This document shows positions 24,631 through 34,238 of a stretch of DNA of 64,000 nucleotides, in pieces. Within the stretch, counting starts at the first letter, position 1. Each line of letters begins with the position of its first letter. This DNA is from Armatimonadota bacterium (GTDB lineage: Bacteria; Armatimonadota; Fimbriimonadia; Fimbriimonadales; Fimbriimonadaceae). Where the stretch lies: contig WGMG01000011.1 in the NCBI GenBank assembly GCA_016125185.1, forward strand, positions 62,001-126,000. The letters run 5' to 3'. The notes beneath the pieces are model-generated. The model saw only the letters and a list, made by a program, of their open reading frames with translations. It was not told the origin of the DNA and did not search any database. The position numbers were made by a program, and so were the translations under genes.

Positions 24631-25506
24631 ATGCGAGTATTCGTTACTGGAGCAACCGGATTCATTGGACAAGCCGTCGTTCGAGATTTGATCGATGCCG
24701 GACATGAGGTCCTCGGGATGGCGCGAAAGCCGGAGTCGGCGGCTACGTTGGAGGAGAGTGGCGCGCGGGCCCTATTAGGCGATATCGAGGATTTTGCATG
24801 CTTGGCGGAAGGAGCCAAGGCGAGCGATGCGGTGATCCACACCGCGTTCATTCACGACTTCACGCGTTTTGCCGAGTGCTGTGAGGCGGATCGGAAGGCG
24901 ATTGGGGCATTGGGTGAGGCAATGGTGGAGACGGATAAGCCGCTCATCGTGACCTCAGGGATGGTTGGCGGAAACGAAGACAACGACGCGCCGACGCCGT
25001 CGGCGTCTTACCCTCGTGCCTCGGAGCCCAGCGCTTTTGCCTTCCTCGACCGCGGCGTTCGGGCGATGGCGATTCGGCTTCCGCAGGTTCACGACCGAGA
25101 GAAGCAAGGACTCATTACCTTTCTGATCGAGGTGGCCAAGCAGAGGGGAGAGTCGGCTTACATGGAGGGAATGGATGTTCGATGGGCGGCCGCGCACCGA
25201 TTCGACGCCGCTCGCCTCTATCTGCTGGCCCTGGAGAAAGGCGTCGCGGGTGGGCGTTACCATGCGGTCGCTGAAGAAGGTGTTCCGCTCCGCGAGATTG
25301 CAGAGATTGTTGGCCAGCGGCTCGGCATTCCGGTGGTCGCCAAAAAGCCCGAGGAGGCCCCGGCGCACTTTGGCTTTTGGAGCCACTTCATGGGCCTTAA
25401 TCTGCGAGGATCGAGTGAGCTAACGCGGGCGCGGCTGGGATGGTCACCCACTGGGCCCGACCTCCTCGACGACCTTCGCCACGCCACCAATCTTGAGCTT
25501 AGCTAG
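24631..25506 (+). CDS. Extended SDR / NAD-dependent epimerase-dehydratase family protein
   Basis: 291 residues from ATG 24631. The nucleotide-binding motif VTGATGFIGQAVV is at residues 5-17; PLIVTSGMVGGNED occupies the catalytic strand, and the classical Y-x-x-x-K is replaced by a YPRASE-type segment (Y then no K at +4), so the active site looks atypical. Often annotated as NAD(P)-binding or sugar dehydratase-like. Divergent from the MmyB-type regulator with a 111-bp shared control region. The 3' end overlaps the convergent AlkD-like gene by 4 bp. Confidence 0.82.
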   Translation: MRVFVTGATGFIGQAVVRDLIDAGHEVLGMARKPESAATLEESGARALLGDIEDFACLAEGAKASDAVIHTAFIHDFTRFAECCEADRKAIGALGEAMVETDKPLIVTSGMVGGNEDNDAPTPSASYPRASEPSAFAFLDRGVRAMAIRLPQVHDREKQGLITFLIEVAKQRGESAYMEGMDVRWAAAHRFDAARLYLLALEKGVAGGRYHAVAEEGVPLREIAEIVGQRLGIPVVAKKPEEAPAHFGFWSHFMGLNLRGSSELTRARLGWSPTGPDLLDDLRHATNLELS

Positions 25507-26171
25507 CCCTTTCGGCTGACCATCTCGGTAATCCAGATCGGCGCAAATGGCGAGACGCATCCTTTCGAGACCGGATAGTCTTTGAATGCGCCGATCTTCT
25601 CGCCAATGGCAATCGCCCGTTCGCGATATTGCGGAAATTCGATGCCGATGGAGGCCAGGCAGTAGTTCATGATCCATTGGAGGGGTTCGGGCGCAGCGCC
25701 CATCTCCTTCTCGATGCGGTCCATTAGGGCGGGCAGGTCGAGGCCGTCCGGGCTTTTCAGCACCCGCTCGGTGGTGAGGCTCCAACCTCCGCGGGCGGCC
25801 ATCAGGTTATCGTCGGCCATCCATTTGACGCGCAGCGATTCCTTTTCGGGATGAGCCTTCACAATGTTGGTGTTGAAGGCGTCGGACACTCCCTTGGAGG
25901 GAACCATGCGTTGCATTCGGTCGATCTCATCGGCGGAGAATTTCTTGGCGCTCATGATGTAGCACGCCAGGATCATGGCCTCGTAGTTGCCGTTCGCCCA
26001 GAGCTCAAGGCCCAGGGCCTGATCGCTTTTGATCTCCTTGGCCAAGGCGCGAATATCGCCCATCTTGGCTCCGAACTGCTTCTCGCCCGCACCGCCGTAG
26101 CGGGCATTGGTGGCGCGACCTTTCTCGCTGCCAAAGCTCTCAAGGCGGGCCATCACTTCATCGTGCGTCAT
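25503..26171 (-). CDS. AlkD-like DNA alkylation repair protein
   Basis: 222 residues, all-helical HEAT-like repeats. MARLESFGSEKGRATNARYG, GAKMGDIRALAKEIKSDQAL, LWANGNYEAMILACYIMSAK and WMADDNLMAARGGWSLTTER match the AlkD/COG4912 family, which binds or removes bulky alkyl purine lesions. The usual W-x-R-R step is altered (M-A-A-R-G-G-W), so activity may differ. Cytoplasmic. Convergent with the SDR gene; followed upstream by the DnaB-like gene on the same strand. Confidence 0.75.
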   Translation of the reverse strand: MTHDEVMARLESFGSEKGRATNARYGGAGEKQFGAKMGDIRALAKEIKSDQALGLELWANGNYEAMILACYIMSAKKFSADEIDRMQRMVPSKGVSDAFNTNIVKAHPEKESLRVKWMADDNLMAARGGWSLTTERVLKSPDGLDLPALMDRIEKEMGAAPEPLQWIMNYCLASIGIEFPQYRERAIAIGEKIGAFKDYPVSKGCVSPFAPIWITEMVSRKG

Positions 26172-26224
26172 GCCGCGATTCTACCAGGGCAAATAGCCGC
26201 CGCGAAGCACGGCGGCCGTCATGG

Positions 26225-26938
26225 CTAGCTGGCCTTCGCTACTTTCACTTCGCCGTTGTGGAGGAAGCACGCTCGGTCGAAAAGCGCGAGGTCGAGCGGA
26301 TTCGGCAGGCGCACATCGTCGAAGTCAGGTAAAGCCTTTTGCATTGGGTCAAAGTGTCGGTCAATCTGAGAAATGAAGACGAGCACTAATCCCTTGGACT
26401 GGGCGAAGGCGCGAAGCGATCGGACCTGCGAAAGCAGATCGGGTGTCTCCCGCTTCTGGTCGAGCAGTTGAAGGTAGTCGACGACGGCCAAGGTTCCTGG
26501 TGCCGCCGACGACAAACGCGCAGCGATATGGTCGGCGCAAATGGCGTCCGATCCGTCGAACTCGAACCGATCTTTGAATTCAGTTGGGTCCACGTTGATG
26601 GACCTAAACCTGTCAAGGCACTCCTGCTCGGTGTATTCGAGCGAAAAGAAGAAGCTGTGGTGTCCGGCGCTAATTGCCTCGATGGCTAGCTGGAGCCCAA
26701 GCAAGGTTTTGCCTTGTCCGGGTCGAGCCGCCAGGAGCAGCAGACTTCCCGGCTGTAGTTGGCCATAGATCCGGCTTGCGGGAGACTGCGCCGCGTGTTG
26801 GGCAGCCAAGAGGCTCCAACTGGCCAATCCTTCTTCGACGGCGATGCGATCGAGAGCTTCGTGGAGGGGAATGTTTTCATTGCGCGACAGCGTTTTGGCC
26901 TTGCGCTTGAGGCTGAAAATAGGTTTGCTTAGTTTCAT
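26225..26938 (-). CDS. Small DnaB-like ATPase (RecA-fold)
   Basis: 237 residues from ATG 26938. The N-terminal helical region (KLSKPIFSLKRKAKTLSRNE, NIPLHEALDRIA) is followed by Walker A LAARPGQGKTLL (about 84-95), a DnaB-type E in FFFSLEYTEQE, Walker B LAVVDYLQLLDQ and SQIDR. It is half the size of DnaB and lacks the N-terminal primase-binding domain. Related stand-alone DnaB-like proteins are found in many genomes without known role. Cytoplasmic. Confidence 0.8.
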   Translation of the reverse strand: MKLSKPIFSLKRKAKTLSRNENIPLHEALDRIAVEEGLASWSLLAAQHAAQSPASRIYGQLQPGSLLLLAARPGQGKTLLGLQLAIEAISAGHHSFFFSLEYTEQECLDRFRSINVDPTEFKDRFEFDGSDAICADHIAARLSSAAPGTLAVVDYLQLLDQKRETPDLLSQVRSLRAFAQSKGLVLVFISQIDRHFDPMQKALPDFDDVRLPNPLDLALFDRACFLHNGEVKVAKAS

Positions 26939-27394
26939 TGTTAGAACTTTGGTTTTCGCAAGCGCTGGTCGCAATCCCTCCTTATGCGTTCGCTTGCCGC
27001 GTCCGTTCTACCAACGAATTCAGCCCGACATGAAGAATGCTTTCCCGGTGGAGGGGGGAGGCGAGGGCATCACCTGGATCACTTTACCACGATGCCCTGA
27101 CAAAACTTCGGGGACAGGTTTTACGCAAACCGTTGTGCAGCCTTTGGTGTCTCAAAATTTCTAACAATATTTCCATTTGGCTATAACGATTTTCAAATTT
27201 CTATACTATAATTCCCTTACGCAGGCTCCTGGGCGTCGGCTCGGGCAAAGCAAATCTTCTTTTGACCTAGGTTCGATAAATAGAGAGAAACATGCGCTGA
27301 ATGCACAACGCGTTGCACAAGCGCTGATCGAGCAAAAGGTCTAAGGAAGAAGCGGTCTGCACATCGACGAACGAACGTCGGGCAACGAGGCAAC
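26939..27394. other. Intergenic region upstream of LacI regulator
   Basis: No gene is supported. The centre is AT-rich (27150-27220) with two copies of CAAA(A)TTTCTA and a TATAAT hexamer near 27205-27210, a plausible promoter for the LacI gene. A 10-bp CG-centred palindrome at 27306-27315 is listed separately. Confidence 0.45.
27306..27315. promoter_or_regulatory. LacI-type operator candidate
   Basis: CAACGCGTTG, a perfect palindrome with central CG, 80 bp before the LacI-family ATG. A central CG in a short palindrome is the hallmark of LacI/GalR operators, so autoregulation is likely. Confidence 0.5.
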
Positions 27395-28414
27395 ATGGCG
27401 AAGAAGCCAGTATCGATAAGGGATGTCGCAACGCAGGCGGGAGTGTCTATTGGCACCGTGTCCCACGTGCTGAACGGGAACACCAAAGCCCGTATTTCCA
27501 AGGTCACGCAAGACCGAATCCGCTCGGCGGCCAAAGAGCTTGGCTACCGACCCAACCAACTGGCTCGCTCTCTGTGGCGTGGCAAGACCGATACGATCGG
27601 CCTCCTCATTTCCGGTTTCCGAAACCCATTCTTCGTCGATGTGGTGGAGTCGGCCGAAAGCGCCGTCCTCGCTTGTGGATATCGGGTGCAGTCGGCCTCG
27701 GCGCCGAGCGCGCATGGAACCTTCCGAGCCCATGCCGACGTCTTCAACTGGCCAGTCGATGGAGTCATTATGTGGGCCGACGCCGGGCAAACTTTGGCGA
27801 CCTACATGGGTCCCCGCGCGGCGCAAACGCCAGTCGTCTACATCGGCTCGATCCGAACGGACGACACCGACTGGATCGGCTTTGACAGCTACGGCGGAGG
27901 TCGGCTCCTTACCGAACACCTGGTGGCCAAGGGTTACCGAAAGATCGCATATGCGTACCCCGCCGACTGGCAGCCAGGGCATGAGGACGTCCGCTTCCTA
28001 GCCTTTCGCGATGTCTGCTCCGAGGCAGGAATCACGCCGAGGACGCTTTTGACCGCCAACCGCGACGAGACGTGCTCGGCAGGTCTGGACCTTGGTCTGG
28101 CCATTGCCCGCATGCGTCCTTCCGACCGTCCGGACGCGGTCTTTTGCCACAACGACACCATCGCCATGGGCGTATACAGTGGGCTTCGGCGCGCTGGTCT
28201 ACGCGTTCCCGACGACGTGGCGGTAGCCGGTTGCGACGGCATCGAGTTTGCCCAATGCTTAGAGGCTCCTCTCACCACTATCCGCATCCCCGGCGAGAAG
28301 ATCGCCGAGCAAGCGATGCACGTCCTCAACACACGCCTCAAGAGCGAGGCCAAGCCGGCACAACGCGTCCAAACGATTTTGCCAACTGAACTATGGGTGG
28401 GCGGTACCACCTAA
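27395..28414 (+). CDS. LacI-family transcription regulator
   Basis: 339 residues. N-terminal LacI helix-turn-helix (SIRDVATQAGVSIGTVSHVL, N-G-N, hinge NQLARSLWRGKTDTIGLLIS) at 7-65, then the periplasmic-binding-like effector domain (FRNPFFVDVVESAESAVLAC, GVIMWADAG, PVVYIGSI, GYRKIAYAYPADW, DAVFCHNDTIAMGVYSGLRR, VAVAGCDGIEFAQ). It presumably binds a sugar and represses the prepilin gene that starts 24 bp downstream on the same strand. Third of four module regulators by family type. Confidence 0.93.
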   Translation: MAKKPVSIRDVATQAGVSIGTVSHVLNGNTKARISKVTQDRIRSAAKELGYRPNQLARSLWRGKTDTIGLLISGFRNPFFVDVVESAESAVLACGYRVQSASAPSAHGTFRAHADVFNWPVDGVIMWADAGQTLATYMGPRAAQTPVVYIGSIRTDDTDWIGFDSYGGGRLLTEHLVAKGYRKIAYAYPADWQPGHEDVRFLAFRDVCSEAGITPRTLLTANRDETCSAGLDLGLAIARMRPSDRPDAVFCHNDTIAMGVYSGLRRAGLRVPDDVAVAGCDGIEFAQCLEAPLTTIRIPGEKIAEQAMHVLNTRLKSEAKPAQRVQTILPTELWVGGTT

Positions 28415-28438
28415 ATCCTTTCATCGAAGAGAATAATC

Positions 28439-29239
28439 ATGAGAAATCATTCCAATCGAGCCTTTACGCTCATCGAACTCCTTGTCGTTATCGCGATCAT
28501 CGCGATTTTGGCGGCAATTCTGTTCCCCGTTTTCGCCCAGGCCAAGGTCGCGGCAAAGAAGACGGCGGACCTCTCCAACCTCAAGCAGTTAGGCTTGGCG
28601 GGCTATATGTACTCCGCCGACAACGACGACTACTTCCCCGGTACTGCGATCATGAGCACCACCGAATGGTGGGTTGCCCCGGGCACAGACCTTGCGCTCG
28701 GATGGATGGATCCGACGGCGCCGCAGAACTGGGCCAAGTCGCTCTTCCCGTACGTAAAGAGCCTCGACATGTACGTCTGTTCGTCGAACTACATCAACAC
28801 CTATTCGCGATGGGGTAAGTCGAGCACGGCGGGTGCCGGAAACACGTCGTACGCGTTCAACGGTGCGGTCGGCTTCCGATCAGTGACCTCGCTGACCGAT
28901 CCCACCAACACGATGATGCTTCAGAACATGGGTGAGACGCTGCGCTCCGCTCCAGACCGACCGTACAAGTACGACCGGACCAACGATTGGTGCAATTCGT
29001 TCGACCTGTACATCTTCAGCAGCACGTTCAACAAGGGCGGCAACCTTGCCTATTCTGACGGCCACGCTCGCTACAAGAAGCGCGCCGCCATCAACTACAA
29101 GGAGCTCGGTTCGACTCTGACGCCGGCTTGGTACTACGGCGATCAGGGCTGGCAGTGGAAGGAAGCCTATCAGGCGACGCTGACCGACCCCGACAAGTAC
29201 GTGAACAACACGGGAGCTTACTACGAGTGCAAACCCTGA
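28439..29239 (+). CDS. Prepilin-type protein with H-X9-DG-like C-terminus
   Basis: 266 residues. Leader [20 protein letters not shown], membrane helix ending in [17 protein letters not shown], then [20 protein letters not shown] as in the other copies. The globular domain ends with [16 protein letters not shown]. Directly downstream of a LacI regulator and overlapping the tiny lipoprotein gene by 13 bp. Expected to be cleaved by prepilin peptidase and displayed at the cell surface. Function unknown. Confidence 0.88.
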   Translation: MRNHSNRAFTLIELLVVIAIIAILAAILFPVFAQAKVAAKKTADLSNLKQLGLAGYMYSADNDDYFPGTAIMSTTEWWVAPGTDLALGWMDPTAPQNWAKSLFPYVKSLDMYVCSSNYINTYSRWGKSSTAGAGNTSYAFNGAVGFRSVTSLTDPTNTMMLQNMGETLRSAPDRPYKYDRTNDWCNSFDLYIFSSTFNKGGNLAYSDGHARYKKRAAINYKELGSTLTPAWYYGDQGWQWKEAYQATLTDPDKYVNNTGAYYECKP

Positions 29240-29394
29240 CGCGCATCCTCGGCATCGCCGTTCTTGCGCTGGTGGCCATCGGCTGCGGAGCCGATAAGCC
29301 GCCCTACGAGCCGGGCAAGGGCGTCACGCCGCCTCCTGCTCCGGATGGCGCAAAGTCGACCAACGCGATGCCCAACCCCGGTTCGGAAAAGTAA
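29227..29394 (+). CDS. Small lipoprotein of the prepilin module
   Basis: 55 residues from a GTG that lies inside the end of the prepilin gene, giving [20 protein letters not shown] with a lipobox V-A-I-G-C. The mature peptide is only about 35 residues, rich in Pro, Gly and Ala ([15 protein letters not shown]). Counterparts at 9318 and 60119 hold the same place. The overlap suggests translational coupling. No domain recognised. Confidence 0.7.
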   Translation: MQTLTRILGIAVLALVAIGCGADKPPYEPGKGVTPPPAPDGAKSTNAMPNPGSEK

Positions 29395-29402
29395 ATGCAA
29401 CA

Positions 29403-29431
29403 TCCCCGCTTCGGCGGGGATTTTTTTTTTT
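29403..29431 (+). terminator. Rho-independent terminator of the LacI module
   Basis: TCCCCGC-TTCG-GCGGGGA followed by eleven T residues, 8 bp after the lipoprotein stop. One of the clearest terminators in the window; its end touches the stop of the convergent gene. Confidence 0.92.
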
Positions 29432-30371
29432 ATAGCCCGGTAACGGTGACCGTTCGCTTGGTCGAATTCTGTGTCAGCACAAACGTTTTTGGCGGTGCCT
29501 GGTCAGCAGGATAGAATCGGTACTCGCCCACGACAGATTTTCCCGGCTCAATCGTCATGTTCCAGTCAGGACCGACCGTGAAGCTCGGATAGTAAGACGT
29601 TTCGGCGCCTTTGGCATCGCGAACGATCGCTTTTGCATATTGCCAGCCCCAGTTACCTGTCATGGGCATTGGATTGGATATTTGAACCTTAACGGCGAAG
29701 CCGTTGTCCTTAATCGGCTGACAGTCGAGGACTTTGAACGTGAGATCGTCGAGATCGAACTCTTTTGATTTGTCGATGGAGACCGAATCGACGTAGTTCA
29801 TGTTGCTCTTGGCGAAGACCGAGCGAGGCGGCTCGATCTTGTCCGTCAGGTCGAACATCACCGCATTCTTGGGCATGTAGGTGTGGTAGTACATGCCGAC
29901 TCGAAGATGGGGCGTCACCGAGGGAAACTCGTAGACGGTGGCGACTTCGATCGATTCGCCCGGCTTCAAATGATGATCGAGAAGGTCGCCGCCTTTCGTC
30001 AGCGCTCCCCGGTACGAAACGTCTTTAGCAGTGTAGGTGGTGTCGTAAAGCCGGAGCCCAAATGTCTTGTCGCTCGTGACGTAAATGGAGCCTTTTTCAG
30101 GATTTTTGATGGTGGCTAGGAAGATGATCAGCTTCTTTCCGGCGGGAGCGACGAAGGTCACCTTCTTTCCCCCATAGGCCAAGGCAGTTTGGACCTTTTC
30201 GAGCGTCACGAGGCGGCTTTCGCCAATCTCTGACCGATCATTGGTTCCCGAGGTAATGCCCACGATTCCAATCTTGTAAGGCGTTCCAAGTTTTGCCTTG
30301 TACTCGCGAGCTTGCGTCACGGGTTCCTTGAGCGGAAAACCCGCGATGCAGGCGATGAGGTGGCTGATCAT
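29430..30371 (-). CDS. Uncharacterised exported protein
   Basis: 313 residues; a weak hydrophobic start (MISHLIACIAGF) may be a signal peptide. It is rich in beta strands. The central block KKLIIFLATIKNPEKGSIYV and the end block GNWGWQYAKAIVRDAKGAET, with PGKSVVGEYRFYPADQ, look like two immunoglobulin-like sandwich domains of the DUF4352 style. No catalytic motif. Convergent with the LacI module and 70 bp downstream of the halogenase-like gene on the same strand. Function unknown. Confidence 0.65.
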   Translation of the reverse strand: MISHLIACIAGFPLKEPVTQAREYKAKLGTPYKIGIVGITSGTNDRSEIGESRLVTLEKVQTALAYGGKKVTFVAPAGKKLIIFLATIKNPEKGSIYVTSDKTFGLRLYDTTYTAKDVSYRGALTKGGDLLDHHLKPGESIEVATVYEFPSVTPHLRVGMYYHTYMPKNAVMFDLTDKIEPPRSVFAKSNMNYVDSVSIDKSKEFDLDDLTFKVLDCQPIKDNGFAVKVQISNPMPMTGNWGWQYAKAIVRDAKGAETSYYPSFTVGPDWNMTIEPGKSVVGEYRFYPADQAPPKTFVLTQNSTKRTVTVTGL

Positions 30372-30441
30372 TTTGAGAGATTATGTCCAAGCCATCACCT
30401 GCATGGGAATGAGGACCATGGTGATAGTAGGGAATAAGGAG

Positions 30442-32142
30442 TCAGGCTTTGACAGCGTCCTTGTTCTGCCGTATCGTGCGGATATCGCGGGAGCGTTTGA
30501 TCAGTGGCAGGGACGGGTCGTACGAGGCGTCGATCCATCCGTCGTTGATCATGGCGTCCAATGTATCCGGCACCTCGGCGATGGCGCTGGCGACGAACTG
30601 GTTTGTCTTGGCGATCTGTTGAAGCGTCTGCATCAGGGCGGGGTAGCTAGAGTTTTTCGACAGCAAGTCGTGGATCATCAGCACCTGGCTAAACAAAGGC
30701 AGGACCCGCTCGCCGCGAACGTAGCAGTTCTCCTTATAGATGCGCCCGTTATGGTAAACGGCAACGTTCTTCATCTGCGCGCCTTCGTAGTTGAGTTTCA
30801 GCACATTGTTCTTTTCGATCGGCGTTTCCTGCACGAGGTCGCTGAGGAATTCGCCCATCTTGAGAGTGGTCGAAATGCTGAATCCGCCGGTGCCAATGCG
30901 CAAGTCCTGGTTGATGAAGCCGCCCTGAGCGATCCATGCCCATGCCTTTTCCGGCGTGAGTTCCAGACCGGCATCTTTCGCAAGTTCGGCCGTAAAGCCC
31001 TGGAGGTCCTTGAACTGGGCATTGGCGGTGTACCAAAAGTCGCCAAAGCGGATGTGGGTCGAGATGCGCTCCTTCTGTCCGTATTCGAACTGCTCGCGGA
31101 GCCAGTCGGCGCTGTGTTCGCCGCGTTCGATTTCGGCGATGGTGTAGGCGAGTTGGCGCGCGCTGACCTGGGCCATGGTGACGCCCGCCGACAGAATCGG
31201 ATCGGCGAAGCCGGCACATTCGCCGACCAGGAACCAGTTGGGACCATAGTGGTTCTTGGCGAGGAAGGACCAGTCCTTGGTGGATTCGAGGCGATTTTCG
31301 CTTGAAGCGTTCTTGAGAAGCTCAGCGATGCGCGGCTCTTCTTCCAGCGCCTTAGCGTAGATGTCGGATGGCCTCAATCCGCTCTCCTTATAGTAGGAGG
31401 CGGGAAGGACGACGCCGATGCTCGTGCGGGTCGGGCCCATCGGGATGAACCAGATCCAGCACCATCCGAGGCTCATGATCTGGATGCGAGTTCCCCCAAC
31501 GCCGATGTGGACGGCCCAGTCGGCGTTCTGCCAGTAATCCCAAATGGCGATATTGCGCAGGGTGGTGGGGCAGTCGATTTCGACTTCCAGGGCTTTGGCA
31601 AAGAGACCGGCGTTGCCCGATGCATCCACATAGTGGGTGGCGGTAACGGTCTCGCCTGAGCTCAGCGTCAGACCCTGAATCGTGTTGCCCTCGGTCTCGA
31701 CTTTATTGACTTTGGTAGCTTGGCGGACCTCACAGCCGAGTTCTTCGGCACGGTCGAGGAGGATTTTGTCGTAGATGGATCGGTCGACCTGAAAAGAAGT
31801 GCGGCGGCGCTGACCCTCGAACTTGCCCGGTCGAGCCTGCTCGACAAACGTCTCGGAGGCAAGGAAGTCAAAGTCCCAAAGCTCGGGGTTTTTACCCCAG
31901 CGGTAGGTTGCGCCGACTTTGATGGGAAAGTTAGCGGCTTCGACGCGGTCCCAAACGCCCATTTCGGCCAGGATTGGCCCAACGGGTGGAAGAAGGCTTT
32001 CGCCGATATGGTCGCGGGGGAAAGTCTCGCGTTCGAGGATGAGGACGGACAAGCTGGGGTTGCACCGCTTCAGCAAGGTGCCGACCGTCGAGCCCGAAGG
32101 CCCGCCGCCAACGATTGCAACGTCGAAATGTTTGGCGCACAT
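30442..32142 (-). CDS. Flavin-dependent halogenase-like FAD protein
   Basis: 566 residues from ATG 32142. FAD-binding DVAIVGGGPSGSTVGTLL is at residues 7-24, FPRDHIGESLLPPVGPIL at about 41-58, F-P-I-K-V-G-A-T-Y with the halogenase lysine position near 75, and the family signature W-x-W-x-I-P as WIWFIPMGP near 240. These are the features of CmlS/PltA-type FADH2-dependent halogenases. The substrate is unknown and no flavin reductase or carrier protein is adjacent, so an oxygenase or dehydrogenase of the same fold is possible. Divergent from the GntR/LacI-type regulator at 32272. Confidence 0.82.
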   Translation of the reverse strand: MCAKHFDVAIVGGGPSGSTVGTLLKRCNPSLSVLILERETFPRDHIGESLLPPVGPILAEMGVWDRVEAANFPIKVGATYRWGKNPELWDFDFLASETFVEQARPGKFEGQRRRTSFQVDRSIYDKILLDRAEELGCEVRQATKVNKVETEGNTIQGLTLSSGETVTATHYVDASGNAGLFAKALEVEIDCPTTLRNIAIWDYWQNADWAVHIGVGGTRIQIMSLGWCWIWFIPMGPTRTSIGVVLPASYYKESGLRPSDIYAKALEEEPRIAELLKNASSENRLESTKDWSFLAKNHYGPNWFLVGECAGFADPILSAGVTMAQVSARQLAYTIAEIERGEHSADWLREQFEYGQKERISTHIRFGDFWYTANAQFKDLQGFTAELAKDAGLELTPEKAWAWIAQGGFINQDLRIGTGGFSISTTLKMGEFLSDLVQETPIEKNNVLKLNYEGAQMKNVAVYHNGRIYKENCYVRGERVLPLFSQVLMIHDLLSKNSSYPALMQTLQQIAKTNQFVASAIAEVPDTLDAMINDGWIDASYDPSLPLIKRSRDIRTIRQNKDAVKA

Positions 32143-32215
32143 CTTTGTCTCTATTGAACCAGCGAACGGCCGGTCTGATGACATTATTCCCAAATTTTCC
32201 AGATTGTTTCAAAAG

Positions 32216-32234
32216 TATCTCAAAATCTGAGATA
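32216..32234. promoter_or_regulatory. Operator candidate between halogenase-like gene and regulator
   Basis: TATCTCA-AAATC-TGAGATA, a perfect 7-bp inverted repeat, 38 bp upstream of the regulator start and 74 bp upstream of the divergent halogenase-like start. Position suits repression by the adjacent GntR-type protein of both directions. Confidence 0.6.
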
Positions 32235-32271
32235 TTGTGTTACACTAACTTTCGATTCGACGGAGAGTCCA

Positions 32272-33408
32272 TTGCAGAAGCGTTCTTGGAAAGCCATTGC
32301 CGGTGATTTGGAAGCTAAGATTGCGTCGGGGGAGTTGACCCCGGGCAGTCGGATGCCGAGTGGCGACGCTTTGGCGGACTCCATGGGAGTCAATCGAAAC
32401 TCCGTTCACCGTGCCCTAGAGGAACTGCAGCGAAAGGGCCTCGTGGTCCGACGTCAGGGCAGCGGTACCGTTGTTGCCGAAGTCAAGCACAAGCGAGTTG
32501 GCCGAGTCGCGTTACTCGTTGATGGTTACAGCGAACGCCACAACTTCCCGTCCGGAGACCTATTGCGGGGAATCCAAGATCGACTTGGCCACGAAACGAC
32601 GCTGACCATCGCCGACAGTCGGCACGATCCATCCCTCGAAGCTCAGCAAATGATGCGCCTTGGGGCGGAATCTGACGGGATTCTCTTCTATCCATCCGAC
32701 CCAACCAAGACCGACGGCATTACTGCGCTCTTAAAGGACAAGGTTCCCATGGTCGCCATTGACCGCCTCCCGATCGGAGTCGAGGTCGATGCCGTGACGA
32801 CCGAAAACCGTGGGGCGATCTACAAAACGGTTCGATCCTTGATCGCGCAAGGGCATCGGCGAATCGGATTCCTGGCCACTTATAAGCAGAACTTTAGCTC
32901 GGTTCTCGAGCGTGTTCGTGGCTACCAAGACGCCATGACGGAAGAAGGATTGGACGCAGAGGAATACCTGCGCTGGATTCCCGAGGACGCCGATCCAGAT
33001 TCAAAAGTCACCGTACAGGTTGTGCGCGACACGATTGTCAGCTTGCGAGCCCAGCCGAATCCGATTTCTGCGCTCGTCTGCCTGGAGGACAGTCTGGGGT
33101 GTGCGGCGATGACGGTCTGCACGCGCCTCGGGATTTCTGTCCCCGAGGACCTGGAGATCGCCTCCTTTAACGACTGGCATCCCCTTTCCCTGATTCAGCC
33201 ATGGAATGTTTGGCGGATCGTCCAACAGAAATACAACATCGGCTATGCCGCCGCAGATTTGCTTATGAAGCGCCTTCGCACCCCGAGTCGACCCTATGAG
33301 GTCGTCCGTGTTGAAGCTGAATTCGTCCCTCTGGACGTGGATTTCCAAAAGAATGCGTCCCCGACTATCAATGAATTGATCGTGGCCAACGAAGGTCAAA
33401 AGAAATGA
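32272..33408 (+). CDS. GntR-type HTH fused to LacI-type sugar-binding domain (AraR-like architecture)
   Basis: 378 residues from a TTG (no ATG fits the HTH start). Winged helix: [60 protein letters not shown]. LacI-like effector domain: [72 protein letters not shown] paralogue of the regulator at 7268. Its stop overlaps the prepilin start as ATGA, the tightest regulator-prepilin coupling of the window. Confidence 0.9.
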   Translation: MQKRSWKAIAGDLEAKIASGELTPGSRMPSGDALADSMGVNRNSVHRALEELQRKGLVVRRQGSGTVVAEVKHKRVGRVALLVDGYSERHNFPSGDLLRGIQDRLGHETTLTIADSRHDPSLEAQQMMRLGAESDGILFYPSDPTKTDGITALLKDKVPMVAIDRLPIGVEVDAVTTENRGAIYKTVRSLIAQGHRRIGFLATYKQNFSSVLERVRGYQDAMTEEGLDAEEYLRWIPEDADPDSKVTVQVVRDTIVSLRAQPNPISALVCLEDSLGCAAMTVCTRLGISVPEDLEIASFNDWHPLSLIQPWNVWRIVQQKYNIGYAAADLLMKRLRTPSRPYEVVRVEAEFVPLDVDFQKNASPTINELIVANEGQKK

Positions 33409-34223
33409 ATACTATTCGCAGAGCCTTTACTCTTATCGAACTGCTCGTCGTCATCGCGATTATCGCGATCCTCGCCGCCATTCTGTTCCCCGTTTTTGCC
33501 CAGGCCAAAGCCGCGGCGAAGACGTCGGCCTGTCTCTCCAATATGAAGCAGATCGGTCTGGGCATCGTTCAGTACACCACTGACAACGACGACCAGTACA
33601 CCGGTGGCTGGTTTGTTGGACTGTGGGGAACCCAAGACATCAGCATTCCGAACGGCCGCTACACCTGGCTCGACGTTATGCAACCCTACATCAAGAACAC
33701 CCAAATCTTTACGGATTCGATGAATGCGATTCCTGACAAGCGAGGCATTTACGTTCCTCGAGAGCGCGTTCTCGCCGAAACGGGTCAAACCAGCACGGAG
33801 CGATGGGGATCGTACGGTCTGAACTGCACGTACTGGGATGGTGGCGACCAGGTCACTAGCCCGTCCTCGGACAACGGCACCGGTTGGGGCATGACCACGA
33901 CCGCCGTCGAAGATCCGTCCGGTACGATTCTGGTTGGCGACGGAAACGGATCGTTCCAGTTCGCGTGGAAGAACGTTGCCGAACAGCCGACGATGCTGGT
34001 TGCTGGCGATGCCAATGCGGGAACGATGAGCTGGCAGGACAACCGCACGTTCAATCGTGAAGAGGGTGCGCTTGTTTTCCGACATCCGGGCACTCGTGCC
34101 AACATCTCCTTCTGTGATGGTCACGCCAAGTCGATCACTGGCGGCCAGGCTCTGAAGAAGAACACTACGTTGGGCTCAACCACCTATGGCGCCCTGTCGA
34201 TGTTCACTTCGGCTCAGGACTAA
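33405..34223 (+). CDS. Prepilin-type protein with H-X9-DG-like C-terminus
   Basis: 272 residues. Leader [20 protein letters not shown] then [20 protein letters not shown]. The C-terminal block [20 protein letters not shown] shows the H-x-DG motif most clearly of the four copies, with one extra residue in the spacer. ATGA-coupled to the regulator; terminated 15 bp downstream by a strong hairpin. Unlike the other modules the lipoprotein gene is on the opposite strand beyond the terminator. Confidence 0.9.
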   Translation: MNTIRRAFTLIELLVVIAIIAILAAILFPVFAQAKAAAKTSACLSNMKQIGLGIVQYTTDNDDQYTGGWFVGLWGTQDISIPNGRYTWLDVMQPYIKNTQIFTDSMNAIPDKRGIYVPRERVLAETGQTSTERWGSYGLNCTYWDGGDQVTSPSSDNGTGWGMTTTAVEDPSGTILVGDGNGSFQFAWKNVAEQPTMLVAGDANAGTMSWQDNRTFNREEGALVFRHPGTRANISFCDGHAKSITGGQALKKNTTLGSTTYGALSMFTSAQD

Positions 34224-34238
34224 TCGATCCTGCATAAG

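Noticed and set aside
26225-26938. Replicative helicase DnaB
   Set aside because: Only about half the length, without the N-terminal domain; described as a stand-alone DnaB-like ATPase.
30298-31305. A 335-codon plus-strand open frame
   Set aside because: Antisense to the halogenase-like gene; residue composition is that of a shadow frame.
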